Shown piece by piece: positions 26,809 to 35,795 of a stretch of DNA of 64,000 bases (positions within the stretch are counted from its first letter, which is position 1; each line of letters opens with the position of its first letter). The stretch is from contig CAYPWJ010000006.1 of assembly GCA_964414415.1 (NCBI GenBank), positions 1 through 64,000 of the forward strand. Reading direction: 5' to 3'. A program made the translations under genes and the position numbers. The stretch is from CAZESS01 sp964414415. Lineage in GTDB: Archaea > Thermoplasmatota > E2 > UBA202 > DSCA01. The notes beneath the pieces were generated by a model. It was not told the origin of the DNA, did not search any database, and saw only the letters and a list, made by a program, of their open reading frames with translations.

Positions 26809-28002
26809 TCAGTCCCGTTGCGCCCCGATTTCACCCGCCCGGTGGAGGGCGAAGCGCGCGGCAAGCGGCCCTATCACCTCGAAGACCACCGTCGTCGCGG
26901 CGATGGTGGTCACGATAATGGTGCCCAGTTCTTCTTCGCCGATAGCCGCCAGCCGATGCGCGGCGAGCAGCGACAGCCCGATGGCCACGCCGGCCTGCGA
27001 CAGGATGGCAAAGCCAATGTTATCCCTGATCTTTTGTTCCGCATCCGCCGCGTATCCGGACAGATAGCTTCCCACCATTTTCCCGGCGATGCGGCATGCC
27101 ACGTATACGACACCGATGACGCCAATCGTGGTCAGCAGGTCGAGATGCAGCTTCACCCCGGCGATGACGAAAAACACGATGTAGACGGGCAGGCTGACGC
27201 TCTCCACATGCGAAAACACCGGCTTGTTGTCCTTCGGAAACAGGTTTATAACGGTCATGCCCAGCGCCAGGCAGGCCAGGATGAGCGACACCCCGAGCGT
27301 GACGGCGGCCCCGGCCGTCACCAGGATGGCGGTCAGCGACGCAGCGATAACCTCCTCCCGGTCGTGCAGCCGCCGGAAGAGAAACGCGAACAGGAGACCC
27401 ACGGCGACACCGAGGATGATGCCGCCGAAGATTTCCACCAGCGGCGTCACCAGCACGTTCGACACCGAGAACGCCCCTGACGAGATGACAAGCGACGCAA
27501 TCGCGATGGCAAACGCGTAGATAAAGATAGCCAGTCCGTCGTCGAATCCCACCACGGTCAGGATGGCATCGGTGAGCTTCCCGCGCGCCTTGTATTCATG
27601 GATGACCGCCACCGCACCGGCGGGAGCGCTGGCCGGGGCAAGCGCCGCGAACAGGAGCGCCTCATCCAAGCGGCGGGTGAGCAGGTAGACGCCGGCGAGG
27701 ACGACCAGAAAGGCGCCGAATGACTCCCCGAGGATGATGGCGATGACGGGCTTTCCCTCGCGCTTGAGCAGCGACAGGGTAAGCTGACCGCCGATGACGA
27801 AGGCGACGAAGCCCAGGGCGAAATTGGTGGCTGTCTCTATCTCCGTTGGGCTGAACTCCAGGACGCCGAGCAGGTCGGGGCCCAGCAGCACACCTGTCAA
27901 AATGTACCCGACCACCCCGGTTATCTTCATGAGATGGGTGCCCTTGCCGATGAGCAACCCCAGACCGATGGCCAGCCCCGCCAGCAGCAGATAGTTCAGC
28001 AT
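26809..28002 (-). CDS. Kef/NhaS-type cation:proton antiporter (CPA2 family)
   Basis: A 397-residue polytopic membrane protein with about 12 hydrophobic segments, the CPA2 exchanger fold and the motif GVLLGPDLLG near the N-terminus. It lacks a C-terminal RCK/TrkA domain, so regulation may come from the separate CBS protein downstream. The ATG at 28002 has GGGGGTG close upstream and is preferred over a GTG two codons earlier. Transported ion (K+ or Na+) is not evident. Confidence 0.85.
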   Translation of the reverse strand: MLNYLLLAGLAIGLGLLIGKGTHLMKITGVVGYILTGVLLGPDLLGVLEFSPTEIETATNFALGFVAFVIGGQLTLSLLKREGKPVIAIILGESFGAFLVVLAGVYLLTRRLDEALLFAALAPASAPAGAVAVIHEYKARGKLTDAILTVVGFDDGLAIFIYAFAIAIASLVISSGAFSVSNVLVTPLVEIFGGIILGVAVGLLFAFLFRRLHDREEVIAASLTAILVTAGAAVTLGVSLILACLALGMTVINLFPKDNKPVFSHVESVSLPVYIVFFVIAGVKLHLDLLTTIGVIGVVYVACRIAGKMVGSYLSGYAADAEQKIRDNIGFAILSQAGVAIGLSLLAAHRLAAIGEEELGTIIVTTIAATTVVFEVIGPLAARFALHRAGEIGAQRD

Positions 28003-28044
28003 CTGCACCCCCTATTATCGACGCGGTACATAAGGTTTGATGTT

Positions 28045-29316
28045 TTAGCGCGGCAGCGGATGCAGGAAGAAGACCGGCAGATAGTCCTCGCTTGTATGCC
28101 CCGCCGGGTCGGTCGCCACGACTCTGAGCGTCCGCTTCCCCAGTACGAGGCGGTCGACGTCCCACGTGAACGGCGCTACGTCGTCGCTGTGCACCAGGTG
28201 GTCGTCCAGATAGAAGTCGACCTGTTCGACGGTGCCGTGCCATGTCCCCGCCGTCACGGTACAGTCGCCCGCGATGACCGAGGCCCGTCCCGGAGACGGA
28301 GCAGCCTCTATCCCGGCAACATAGACCGTGTCGCGGCGCGGGATCTCCAGCATGACCTGTGGACGCAGCGGCCTGTCGGCGAGCTCGGCAATCGTGGCGG
28401 TGATGAGGCGGGTGGTATTGAGAAGGTAGCTCATGTTGACGTTGTCGAGATCGTCCCCTGGCTTGTGCATGTAGGGATTCCATTCCTTCTCGAAAAACGC
28501 CACCGCCTCGTAGCCGTACCGGGCGAACGAGGCGTAGTCGCTGCCGCCGCGGCCTTCGCGGCCGATGGAGCCGTTGACCAGCTCGAAATCGATGCCGGTG
28601 GCGGCGTTGACGTCTTCAACGACGCCTCGCATCCAGGCGGTGTCCTCGGTGCCGTACATCCGGAACGAGCGGCCGCCCTCGCTGGTGTTTGCATGCCCGA
28701 TCATGTCGGCGTTGAACTCCACGACGAGGGATGCGTTGGCGTTATAGAGATCGCTGGCGTAGGCATTGCTGCCCAGCAGGCCCTCCTCCTCGCCGGAGAA
28801 CGCAATGAACCTGACGGTGTGGTTGAACTGGCGGTCGTGCAGTGCACGGGCAGCAGCGAGCACTGCCGCCACGCCGGAGGCGTCGTCGTCGGCGCCGACG
28901 GTGCCCTCGACGGTGTCGTAATGGGCGTTGAAGATGATGGTCGCCTCGTCGCTGCCGGGTAGCGTCGCGACCACGTTCCGGCTCTCGTAGCGGCCGAGAT
29001 GCCAGAGGTTGCCCGATGACGTCCAGTTATGGTAGCTGACCTGCAATCCCAGTCGTTCGAACTCCTGATAAATGTACTCGCCTGCCGCCCGACAGCCAGG
29101 TGTGCCTGTCACCCGGGGGCCACAGCCGACCAGGCCTGCGAGATAGCCGTACAGGGCCGACCTGTTGATGCATATCTCCTGGACATCGACGGGCGAGGCG
29201 GCACCGCGATCGGAAGCGCTCCACTCGTTCTGCTCCTGATGCAGCGGCGAGAGAGACGGAAGGATGAAGAGAAGCGCGATGCAGACGGCTGCCGCGGCGA
29301 AGACCGGTTGCTTCAT
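28045..29316 (-). CDS. Exported M28-family zinc aminopeptidase
   Basis: A 423-residue protein with an N-terminal signal or anchor segment and a peptidase M28 domain. Zinc ligands are visible in FNAHYDTVEG and DDDASGVAA, the catalytic Glu in FSGEEEGLLG, and a further Asp and His in EFNADMIG and MHKPGDD. The C-terminal 90 residues look like an Ig-type domain (DDHLVHSDDVAPFTW). The start at 29316 is suggested by a TATA element about 29 nt upstream; an ATG at 29331 is possible. It likely acts on peptides outside the cell with the C25 peptidases. Confidence 0.87.
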   Translation of the reverse strand: MKQPVFAAAAVCIALLFILPSLSPLHQEQNEWSASDRGAASPVDVQEICINRSALYGYLAGLVGCGPRVTGTPGCRAAGEYIYQEFERLGLQVSYHNWTSSGNLWHLGRYESRNVVATLPGSDEATIIFNAHYDTVEGTVGADDDASGVAAVLAAARALHDRQFNHTVRFIAFSGEEEGLLGSNAYASDLYNANASLVVEFNADMIGHANTSEGGRSFRMYGTEDTAWMRGVVEDVNAATGIDFELVNGSIGREGRGGSDYASFARYGYEAVAFFEKEWNPYMHKPGDDLDNVNMSYLLNTTRLITATIAELADRPLRPQVMLEIPRRDTVYVAGIEAAPSPGRASVIAGDCTVTAGTWHGTVEQVDFYLDDHLVHSDDVAPFTWDVDRLVLGKRTLRVVATDPAGHTSEDYLPVFFLHPLPR

Positions 29317-29338
29317 GAGATAAGGAATCATGACCGTT

Positions 29339-29403
29339 ATTTTAATATACCGCCGCCCGGCCGTGTCGCTCCAGGCCACGATAAAAAAACAAGGCTTTAA
29401 ACG
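29339..29403. promoter_or_regulatory. Divergent promoters of the M28 peptidase and the CoA-pathway ligase
   Basis: A minus-strand GTATATTAAAAT (29339-29350) serves the peptidase and a plus-strand GCTTTAAACG (29394-29403) lies 24 nt before the ligase ATG at 29423. Confidence 0.5.
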
Positions 29404-29422
29404 ACGTCGCCGATATACCAGT

Positions 29423-30181
29423 ATGTCTATTCCCCGATCGCATCCCCGGTATCGCTCCCTCGTCATGCGCGAGGAGATAGCAGATGGCGTCGCCGAGGGC
29501 ATCGTCCACCAGACGGGTCTCATCGCCCACGGCCGCGGGGAGGCGTTCGACTACCTGATCGGCGAGCAGACCATTCCTCCTGCAGCGAGGGCGGAAAAAG
29601 CCGCTGCAGCGCGCATGCTCCACGCGTCGCATCCCGTCATCTCGGTCAACGGCAACACCGCGGTGCTCGCCGCCGAGGCATGCATAGAGCTCGCCGCTGC
29701 GGCCAGTGCAGCCGTCGAGGTGAACCTGTTCCATCGAACTGAGGAACGAATACAAAAAATCGCCGGGCTGCTCAAGGAAGAGGGCGCCACTGAGGTGCTC
29801 GGCCTGCAGGCGGATGCCCGCATCCCCGGGCTGGAGCATGACCGGGGTCAATGTAGCAGCGAGGGCATCGCCGCAGCCGACGTCGTGCTGGTGCCGCTCG
29901 AGGACGGCGACCGCTGCCAGGCGTTGAAAGACATGGGGAAAACCATCATCGCCGTCGACCTCAACCCGCTGTCTCGAACAGCGCGGGCTGCAGATGTCAC
30001 CATCGTCGACAACGTCGTCAGGGCGCTCCCGGCGATGACCCGCTACGCCCGGATGGAGCCGGCGGTGGAGCCGTGGGACAACGACGCCTGCCTCCGGGCG
30101 TGCCGCACGTGGATGTGCCAGCGGCTCCGCCTATCGAACGAACCGGAGGAGCAGCCGGATGCGGGCGGGCAGCCTGGGTAG
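29423..30181 (+). CDS. 4-phosphopantoate--beta-alanine ligase (archaeal phosphopantothenate synthetase)
   Basis: ATP-dependent ligase of the archaeal coenzyme A pathway, joining 4-phosphopantoate and beta-alanine to 4'-phosphopantothenate. The 252-residue protein has the family signatures LIAHGRGEAFDYLIGEQT and HPVISVNGNTAVLAAEA, with NPLSRTARAADVTIVDN in the second half. Length matches archaeal homologues (about 250-260). The leaderless start is set by the TATA box. Its last 51 nt overlap the convergent creatininase-family gene. Pantoate kinase is not in the window. Confidence 0.9.
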   Translation: MSIPRSHPRYRSLVMREEIADGVAEGIVHQTGLIAHGRGEAFDYLIGEQTIPPAARAEKAAAARMLHASHPVISVNGNTAVLAAEACIELAAAASAAVEVNLFHRTEERIQKIAGLLKEEGATEVLGLQADARIPGLEHDRGQCSSEGIAAADVVLVPLEDGDRCQALKDMGKTIIAVDLNPLSRTARAADVTIVDNVVRALPAMTRYARMEPAVEPWDNDACLRACRTWMCQRLRLSNEPEEQPDAGGQPG

Positions 30182-30910
30182 CTTCCTCCCGGTGAGCATC
30201 GCCTCGGCTGCGTCGATGCAGATGTCGGTCATCCGTTCGATGAACGCCTCGCCGTATCCCCGCGTCGCCTTGGACGGCGTGCCGACGTAGCCCTGCTCTG
30301 CACCGAGCTCGCGCATCGTCCGGTAGAGCGCTGCCGGGCCGTCGAGCGGCACGTCGACCCGGGGCTGCTCCTGCCAGTCCCGGAGCAGCTCGGGGAACAA
30401 TGCCAGGCCGAGCGAGGTCTCCTTCGCATCTGCATGCACTTCTCCCTCGCCGTCGTCCATCGGCGGCCAGAGCGTGCCCTCGTAGAAGTGCGGAGCCAGC
30501 GGCTCGCAGACGGTCAGATCCTGCCGCGATGCTTTTTTCATGGCCGCATGGATGGCCTTGACGTGATGCAGGTCGGTGTGAAACGTCAGCACCATCAGGT
30601 AGGAGGCGATGTCGGCGACGAGGCGAAACTGCTCCGCCAGGAGGTCGCGCAGCGTTTGCCAGTCCATGGACATGCTGCCGGGGAAGTCGCGGGCCATCCG
30701 GCAGGCGCCGACCGGCAACGACGGCAGCGATATCACGCTGTGCTCCTCCAGGCGCTGCATCGTCCTGCGCTCCACCTCGCGGGCGACGAACAGGTCGGTG
30801 CCGAGCGGGAGATGCGGGCCGTGTGCCTCCATCGGCGACACGCTGAGGAAAAAGATCGTGTCGTCATCCAGCTGCTCGACGTCCCGCCAGGTGAGCTCCG
30901 CGTAGTCCAT
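30131..30910 (-). CDS. Creatininase-family amidohydrolase
   Basis: A 259-residue member of the creatininase superfamily, with the metal-site motif EAHGPHLPLGTD near residues 28-39 and HTDLHHVKA in place of the usual NGHGGN-type loop. The family includes creatininase, FAPy deformylase ArfB and the MftE peptidase, so the substrate is open. The acidic stretch EVHADAKETS is the second metal-binding region. A TATA box at 30928-30938 gives a leaderless start. The 3' end overlaps the CoA-pathway ligase on the other strand. Confidence 0.8.
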   Translation of the reverse strand: MDYAELTWRDVEQLDDDTIFFLSVSPMEAHGPHLPLGTDLFVAREVERRTMQRLEEHSVISLPSLPVGACRMARDFPGSMSMDWQTLRDLLAEQFRLVADIASYLMVLTFHTDLHHVKAIHAAMKKASRQDLTVCEPLAPHFYEGTLWPPMDDGEGEVHADAKETSLGLALFPELLRDWQEQPRVDVPLDGPAALYRTMRELGAEQGYVGTPSKATRGYGEAFIERMTDICIDAAEAMLTGRKLPRLPARIRLLLRFVR

Positions 30911-31183
30911 GCCGGGACAATGCCACGCTATTTATATGTCATTCCCTGCCATGAGTGCTAGGGGATGGACAACGCCGGTGGAGATGCAGGTGTCCTCTGA
31001 ATCCTGGAAGGGCTAATGGATTGCCTTCCCTAATTCCTCCGGAAAGAGGGCTGTCGGCCCGGCAGCGGTGATTGGATTGACAGTAAGATATCTCGCGCTC
31101 CTCGAGGCCAGTGTAGTTAGAAATGTCTAAAAACAGTACCCCTTCCGAGATGCCGGACTGCCGTCGCCTCTCCACCCTATAGG

Positions 31184-33937
31184 CTACATCCAGGCGTCCA
31201 GGCCGTATTGTTCCTTGAGGTCGAGGTCGCGGAGGCCGAAGGCGCCGCGGACGTAGCTCTTTATCATGTCGATGTACCAGTCCATGTCTATTTGGCTGCG
31301 GCTGTCCAGCAGCTTCACCGGATACATGTAATGGATGGGCTTGACGGAGCTCTTGCTCGGGTCCTTGATGCCCGGCAGCGACTGCTTGGTGACGACGAAC
31401 TTGAACTTCTGGCGGGCGTTGATGGAACCGACCAGGCGCTGCAGCGCCTTCGCCCTTTCACCGTAGACGGACATCGAGCCATCCGGGTTGGGCTTGTATC
31501 GGCCGGGTGGCTGCACCGACTGCACCAGAGTGAAGGCGTCGAGGTCGAAGCTCTCGATGTCGAGCGCCTCGACGTGGTCATGCGTCTGCTTCTTTATCGA
31601 GGTTTTGATGTTCCGCCGCGCTTCGTCCTCGCTGCTCCAGCTGGTGTTCTCCCGGAGGACGTCGGCCATGATGTCGCGGAGGACCATCCGGGCGATGTTG
31701 GGCTTGTCGCTGCCCTTGAAGTTGTTGCCCTTCGTGACCATGCGAAGCTCGCCATCCTGGACGTCGAAGATGAGGTAGTTCTTGTGCTTGACGAATATCA
31801 TCGCGTCGTGCTCCTCTGGCTCCAGCTCGAACTCCTCGTATTTGAGCTCGTCGCGCCACTTCCGGTTGCAGAAGCGGATCGCGTCCAATGCCTCCCGCGG
31901 CGGTATGATCCAGTCTTCCTCGGGCGCCGGCACGTCCAGCGCCGCCGCAAGCTCCGGCGAGGCAGCGCGGGAGCAGCCGATGTAGATGCCGTCGGTGTCC
32001 CCGTAGACCACCCGGGCGCCTCGATCGTTGAGGATGTGCAGCGTGTCGTTCAGGATGTACTGACCCATCGTCGTAATCAACGCCGCACCCCATAAATTGA
32101 ACTGGCGGCAGCTGACACGCGGCGCCGACAGGATGCCGTGTGTCCCGGCGTTGCGCGCGCCCTTCAACGACTTGTACATCATCTTCAGGCGGCGCTTTTC
32201 TTCGCCCGATGCCTGTTTCATGTCCCGCTTGATTTTGCCGATGAAGTTGAGGATGCCGGTCATCGCCAGGTTGACCAGCCCGGGTTCTTCGTCGATGACG
32301 ACGCCGACCATGTATCCCTTGTCCGTGTACTCCTCGTCGGCGGGGCGAAGCTGGAAGCCGAGGTCGTGGAACCCGTCGGGCAGCTCCTTCAGCCACACCC
32401 AGTCATCCGCCGCTTCATCTTCGCGGGCGAGGCGAACGGTGTCCCCGCCGGCGTTCACCGCCTTCAGGATAGTCGGATACATGGCGCCGACATCCGCAAC
32501 GACGACGTGGTACCAGGGGACATAGTCGGAGTCGGCGTCGCGGTGCGGCTTGATGGTCATCCCCCCCGGGAAATGATAGCCGGTGCCGTCGCTCTCCGGG
32601 TCGTCCAGCAGAAACGGGTATTCCACCCAGTCGGGCATTTCCTCGCCGTACTTGGCGACGCGCATCACCTGCTTCGACGGCTCGCTGCCCCGGGCTGCAT
32701 CGGCTATCTCTTTCTTGCTGTCGCCGAGGTCGCGGACGCCGGCGGCGACGGACTGCGCCCGGCAGATAGCCGGCATCAGTTTTTTGTGCCGCGCCGCCCG
32801 TATCATGGCCATGTAGTCCCACATCTTCGTCGCGCCGGAAGACAGCAGCAGCTCAAAGGGCATGCCCGTGGTAAAGGCGAGGGGGAGCGCCTGCTGCAGC
32901 AGGTAGAGCGTGATGGCGGCCTGCTCCCGGACGTCCTGCCGGTTGTACCGCATCGTCCGCTCGTCGAGTGCCATCTCGTCGGGTGAGAGCTCCACCCGGT
33001 CGGCCAGGTCGACGCCGAGGAACGAGGCGACGTTGCCCAGCGTGTAGCTGTCAAGCGAGTAGAATTTGCGTGCAGCCTGGTAGGTGTCGAAGCTCGCCGG
33101 GTAAAAGATAGCCGTCTGCTGCGGAGACCCGAAGTGGAAGGAGCGGTCCCGACGGGCGTAGCTCTCCAGGAAAGAGCGGAAGCGCTTGGCGTCGCCGGAT
33201 GACAGCGTCGAGCAGTGCTGCAGCAGATGCTGGATGCGCTCGTAGACCTGGAGGTTGTCGAACCCGATGATGTTGTGCCCGGTTATGATGTCCGTGTGCT
33301 GCAGCACGTCGCATATCCGCAACAGCTGCTCGACCTCCTCGCTTTCGTCGTGCGCGACGAGTTGTTCAACCCTGGAGTCCAGCGTCTCGGGAAACGAGGT
33401 GAACTGGAATGAGAAATCCTCGCTGTCGAGGTCCATGCGGGATATAAACGAGACGTCGAACTGGTGGTAGCCGACGATGTCGATGGGGACGTGTTTTTGG
33501 TCGCCGTACTCGGTCATCTCGATGTCGTAGGCGGTCACCGTCAGCGTCTGCTCTTCGCCCTGGCTGTCGAACACCCAGGTGCCCTCCGCTGCAAGGTCGG
33601 TCAACGCCCGCTCGTGGTAGGGGATGTCGTGCTCGGCGCTGTACAGCCCGAGGCGGAAGACCTCGTCGCTCACCGACGGGACGTGGTAGCTCCTGGTGGT
33701 GTAGACCTTGAAGACGGGGCGCCGCACTCCGGGATGCCAGAATGACTGATACGTCTCCAGCTCGCCGATGCGCTCCACGCGCTCGTCGCCGGTCAGCTCA
33801 GCAGCGACGTTTTTCCGCGCCTCCCCGGCGTCCATGTCGGACGGCGGCAGCGCGATGAAGTAGGGCGCATGCCGGTCGGCGATGGGCTGCATTCGGTCGG
33901 TCCAGTACAGGTAGTCAGGGGAGACGTTGACAAGCAT
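31184..33937 (-). CDS. polB: Divergent family B DNA polymerase
   Basis: A 917-residue PolB. The 3'-5' exonuclease is intact: Exo I DIE at 138-140, Exo II GHNIIGFDN and Exo III YNRQD. Polymerase motif A is ADVGAMYPTIL with Asp482, keeping the Tyr steric gate. Motif B reads KSLKGARNAGTHGIL, where the usual NSxYG is changed. Motif C is YGDTDG, with Asp647 and Asp649 but Gly650 instead of the usual Ser. All carboxylates are present, so it is probably active. Whether it is the replicative PolB or a second paralogue cannot be told here. A TATA box at 33959-33968 sits 26 nt upstream. The 223 bases between its stop and the creatininase start region hold no gene I can support. Confidence 0.93.
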   Translation of the reverse strand: MLVNVSPDYLYWTDRMQPIADRHAPYFIALPPSDMDAGEARKNVAAELTGDERVERIGELETYQSFWHPGVRRPVFKVYTTRSYHVPSVSDEVFRLGLYSAEHDIPYHERALTDLAAEGTWVFDSQGEEQTLTVTAYDIEMTEYGDQKHVPIDIVGYHQFDVSFISRMDLDSEDFSFQFTSFPETLDSRVEQLVAHDESEEVEQLLRICDVLQHTDIITGHNIIGFDNLQVYERIQHLLQHCSTLSSGDAKRFRSFLESYARRDRSFHFGSPQQTAIFYPASFDTYQAARKFYSLDSYTLGNVASFLGVDLADRVELSPDEMALDERTMRYNRQDVREQAAITLYLLQQALPLAFTTGMPFELLLSSGATKMWDYMAMIRAARHKKLMPAICRAQSVAAGVRDLGDSKKEIADAARGSEPSKQVMRVAKYGEEMPDWVEYPFLLDDPESDGTGYHFPGGMTIKPHRDADSDYVPWYHVVVADVGAMYPTILKAVNAGGDTVRLAREDEAADDWVWLKELPDGFHDLGFQLRPADEEYTDKGYMVGVVIDEEPGLVNLAMTGILNFIGKIKRDMKQASGEEKRRLKMMYKSLKGARNAGTHGILSAPRVSCRQFNLWGAALITTMGQYILNDTLHILNDRGARVVYGDTDGIYIGCSRAASPELAAALDVPAPEEDWIIPPREALDAIRFCNRKWRDELKYEEFELEPEEHDAMIFVKHKNYLIFDVQDGELRMVTKGNNFKGSDKPNIARMVLRDIMADVLRENTSWSSEDEARRNIKTSIKKQTHDHVEALDIESFDLDAFTLVQSVQPPGRYKPNPDGSMSVYGERAKALQRLVGSINARQKFKFVVTKQSLPGIKDPSKSSVKPIHYMYPVKLLDSRSQIDMDWYIDMIKSYVRGAFGLRDLDLKEQYGLDAWM

Positions 33938-33959
33938 CGCGTTATAACGACGGCGGGGC

Positions 33960-34436
33960 TTATAGATGTTTTCCCTGCTCGTGCTCCAGGAGCCAGCGTT
34001 TTTTTTCTATGCCAGCGCTGTAGCCGCCGAGGTCGCCATTACTCTTGATGACCCGGTGACAGGGAATCACGATAGGCGTCGGGTTTTTGCCCGCTGCCGT
34101 GCCGACGGCCCGGGCTGCATCGGGCCGGTCTATCTGCTCTGCGACCCATGCGTAGCTCCGCGTCTCTCCGTAGGGGATGCTCCTGAGCGTGCGCCAGACA
34201 CGTGCCTGGAAGTCGCTGCCGTAGATGCGGAGCGGCATCTCAAAGGTGCGGCGGTCTCCCATGAAATATTCGCGGAGCTGCTGCCGGGCGATGGGCTGCG
34301 AGGCAGGTTTCACGCCGGAGAAATCCCGGCGGAAGCTCTCGCCGGAGAGACAGATGCGGTGGACGCCGCGCTCGTCGAACACGATGTAGATGGTGCCGAT
34401 GGGCGACGCCAGCGTGTCGTAGCGGTAGGCCATCAT
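33960..34436 (-). CDS. ogt: Methylated-DNA--protein-cysteine methyltransferase
   Basis: Suicidal repair enzyme that transfers alkyl groups from O6-alkylguanine to its own cysteine. The 158-residue protein has the active-site motif PCHRVI, the Arg-finger region RAVGTAAGKNP and the helix-turn-helix segment FQARVWRTLRSIPYGET. Length is typical of single-domain Ogt. A TATA box (GTTTTATACC) lies about 22 nt upstream. The stop is about 23 nt before the polB start, but polB has its own TATA box. Confidence 0.95.
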   Translation of the reverse strand: MMAYRYDTLASPIGTIYIVFDERGVHRICLSGESFRRDFSGVKPASQPIARQQLREYFMGDRRTFEMPLRIYGSDFQARVWRTLRSIPYGETRSYAWVAEQIDRPDAARAVGTAAGKNPTPIVIPCHRVIKSNGDLGGYSAGIEKKRWLLEHEQGKHL

Positions 34437-34493
34437 CTATAAATGCCTGGCGGTATAAAACATCGCCTGTCACCGGGTTGGATGGCCGAACGG

Positions 34494-34520
34494 CTTTTAT
34501 ATCCCTGGATAGTTAACTAT
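34494..34520 (+). promoter_or_regulatory. Promoter with 12-bp palindrome before the metal-type permease
   Basis: The TATA element CTTTTATATCC (34494-34504) is centred 23 nt before a GTG start. Between them lies the perfect palindrome ATAGTTAACTAT (34509-34520), a position where a repressor would block the initiation complex. Confidence 0.5.
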
Positions 34521-34521
34521 T

Positions 34522-35697
34522 GTGAATAAATCGGTGGATAGGACAGATCCCATCTGCGGGATGCAGGGCACCATCCCGGCGCATGGCCACTACTTCTGCT
34601 GCGAACGCTGCATCAGGAAATACGAGGAACGACACGGCATCCCCGAGGAGCAGGCCTACTGCCCTGGCTGCACCGTCGAGGGAGGCGTGCCGTGGTACCA
34701 GCAGCGATTGTTCATCGTGATTGCCGTAACGATTGCGCTGCTCATCGCCGGCTTCTTTTTCGAGTCGCTCCGCCCGTTCACCGACGCGTTCGTGGACTAC
34801 CTGCAGCTCATCTGGTGGGCCATCCTGCTCGGCTTCCTCCTCGGCGGCGTCATCGACCGGTTTATCCCGCGAAGCTACATCGAGAAATATCTGTCGCGGC
34901 ATCAAAAGCGCACCGTTGGCTACGCCATTCTCTTCGGCTTCCTGATGAGCGCCTGCTCCCACGGCATCCTAGCCATTGCCATCGAGCTCTATCGGAAGGG
35001 CGCCAGCACGTCATCGGTCATCGCGTTTCTATTGGCGTCGCCATGGGCGAACCTCCCGATAACCGTGCTGCTCTTCGGCTTCTTCGGTCTCAACGCATTT
35101 TTCATCGTCGCCTCGGCGCTCGTCATCGCCACGACCACCGGCCTCATCTACCAGGGGCTGGAGCGCCACGGGTTGGTGGAATGCGGGCAATGCGAGCGCG
35201 GCGAGGACACCCCTGTATTGACTGAGTTCTCCGTCATGGGCGATATCAGGCGGCGGTGGCGCGAGTTCGCGTTTACCCGGGAAAGCCTCAGCGAGGCGCT
35301 GCGGGGCACACTGCTGGGCGCCTGGTCGCTCACCAGGATGGTGCTCTGGTGGCTCATCGTCGGCATGCTGATGGCGTCGTTCGCCCGGGGCTACATCCCG
35401 CATGACCTCTTCGTCGCCTACATGGGACCCACGTTGCTCGGGCTGGCCCTCACTCTGTTCTTCGCCACCGTCATCGAGGTCTGCTCGGAGGGAAGCTCGC
35501 CGCTGGCCTTCGAGATTTTCAGGCAGACAGGGGCCTTCGGCAACAGCTTCACCTTCCTGATGGCCGGCGTCGCCACCGATTACACAGAGATCGGGCTCAT
35601 CTGGCAGAACATCGGCAAAAAAGCGGCATTGTGGCTCCCCGTCGTCACGGTCCCGCAGGTGCTCCTCCTCGGCTATCTGTTCAACGTGCTTGTGTAG
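34522..35697 (+). CDS. ArsP/DUF318-type permease with N-terminal metal-binding motif
   Basis: A 391-residue membrane protein. Residues 1-55 carry a cysteine domain (DPICGMQG, YFCCERCIRKYEE, YCPGC) like the YHS/TRASH domains of metal sensors and transporters. Then follow about eight membrane segments of the DUF318 permease family, with the signature MSACSHGILAIAIELYRKG and its repeat-like VCSEGSSPLAFEI. Members export organoarsenicals or are linked to heavy-metal stress; the substrate here is unknown. The GTG start is supported by TATA spacing for a leaderless transcript. Confidence 0.82.
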   Translation: MNKSVDRTDPICGMQGTIPAHGHYFCCERCIRKYEERHGIPEEQAYCPGCTVEGGVPWYQQRLFIVIAVTIALLIAGFFFESLRPFTDAFVDYLQLIWWAILLGFLLGGVIDRFIPRSYIEKYLSRHQKRTVGYAILFGFLMSACSHGILAIAIELYRKGASTSSVIAFLLASPWANLPITVLLFGFFGLNAFFIVASALVIATTTGLIYQGLERHGLVECGQCERGEDTPVLTEFSVMGDIRRRWREFAFTRESLSEALRGTLLGAWSLTRMVLWWLIVGMLMASFARGYIPHDLFVAYMGPTLLGLALTLFFATVIEVCSEGSSPLAFEIFRQTGAFGNSFTFLMAGVATDYTEIGLIWQNIGKKAALWLPVVTVPQVLLLGYLFNVLV

Positions 35698-35795
35698 AGA
35701 GCGGCTGAGCGGATATAACACATATTTTAGATAGAGGGCTTCTGAATATCCATCCTATCGGGGTATCTCCACATGACGGATAAAGCCCGACATCC

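Noticed and set aside
30939..31175. 78-residue minus-strand frame and a GGAAGG/CCTTCC hairpin (31006-31029) in the gap before polB
   Set aside because: The frame has no motif or promoter; the 6-bp stem with a 12-nt loop is too weak for an RNA gene or terminator call.
33966..34442. Open frame of 158 residues on the plus strand opposite ogt
   Set aside because: The minus strand encodes a complete Ogt with PCHRVI; the plus frame has no recognisable motif and is a GC-rich shadow.
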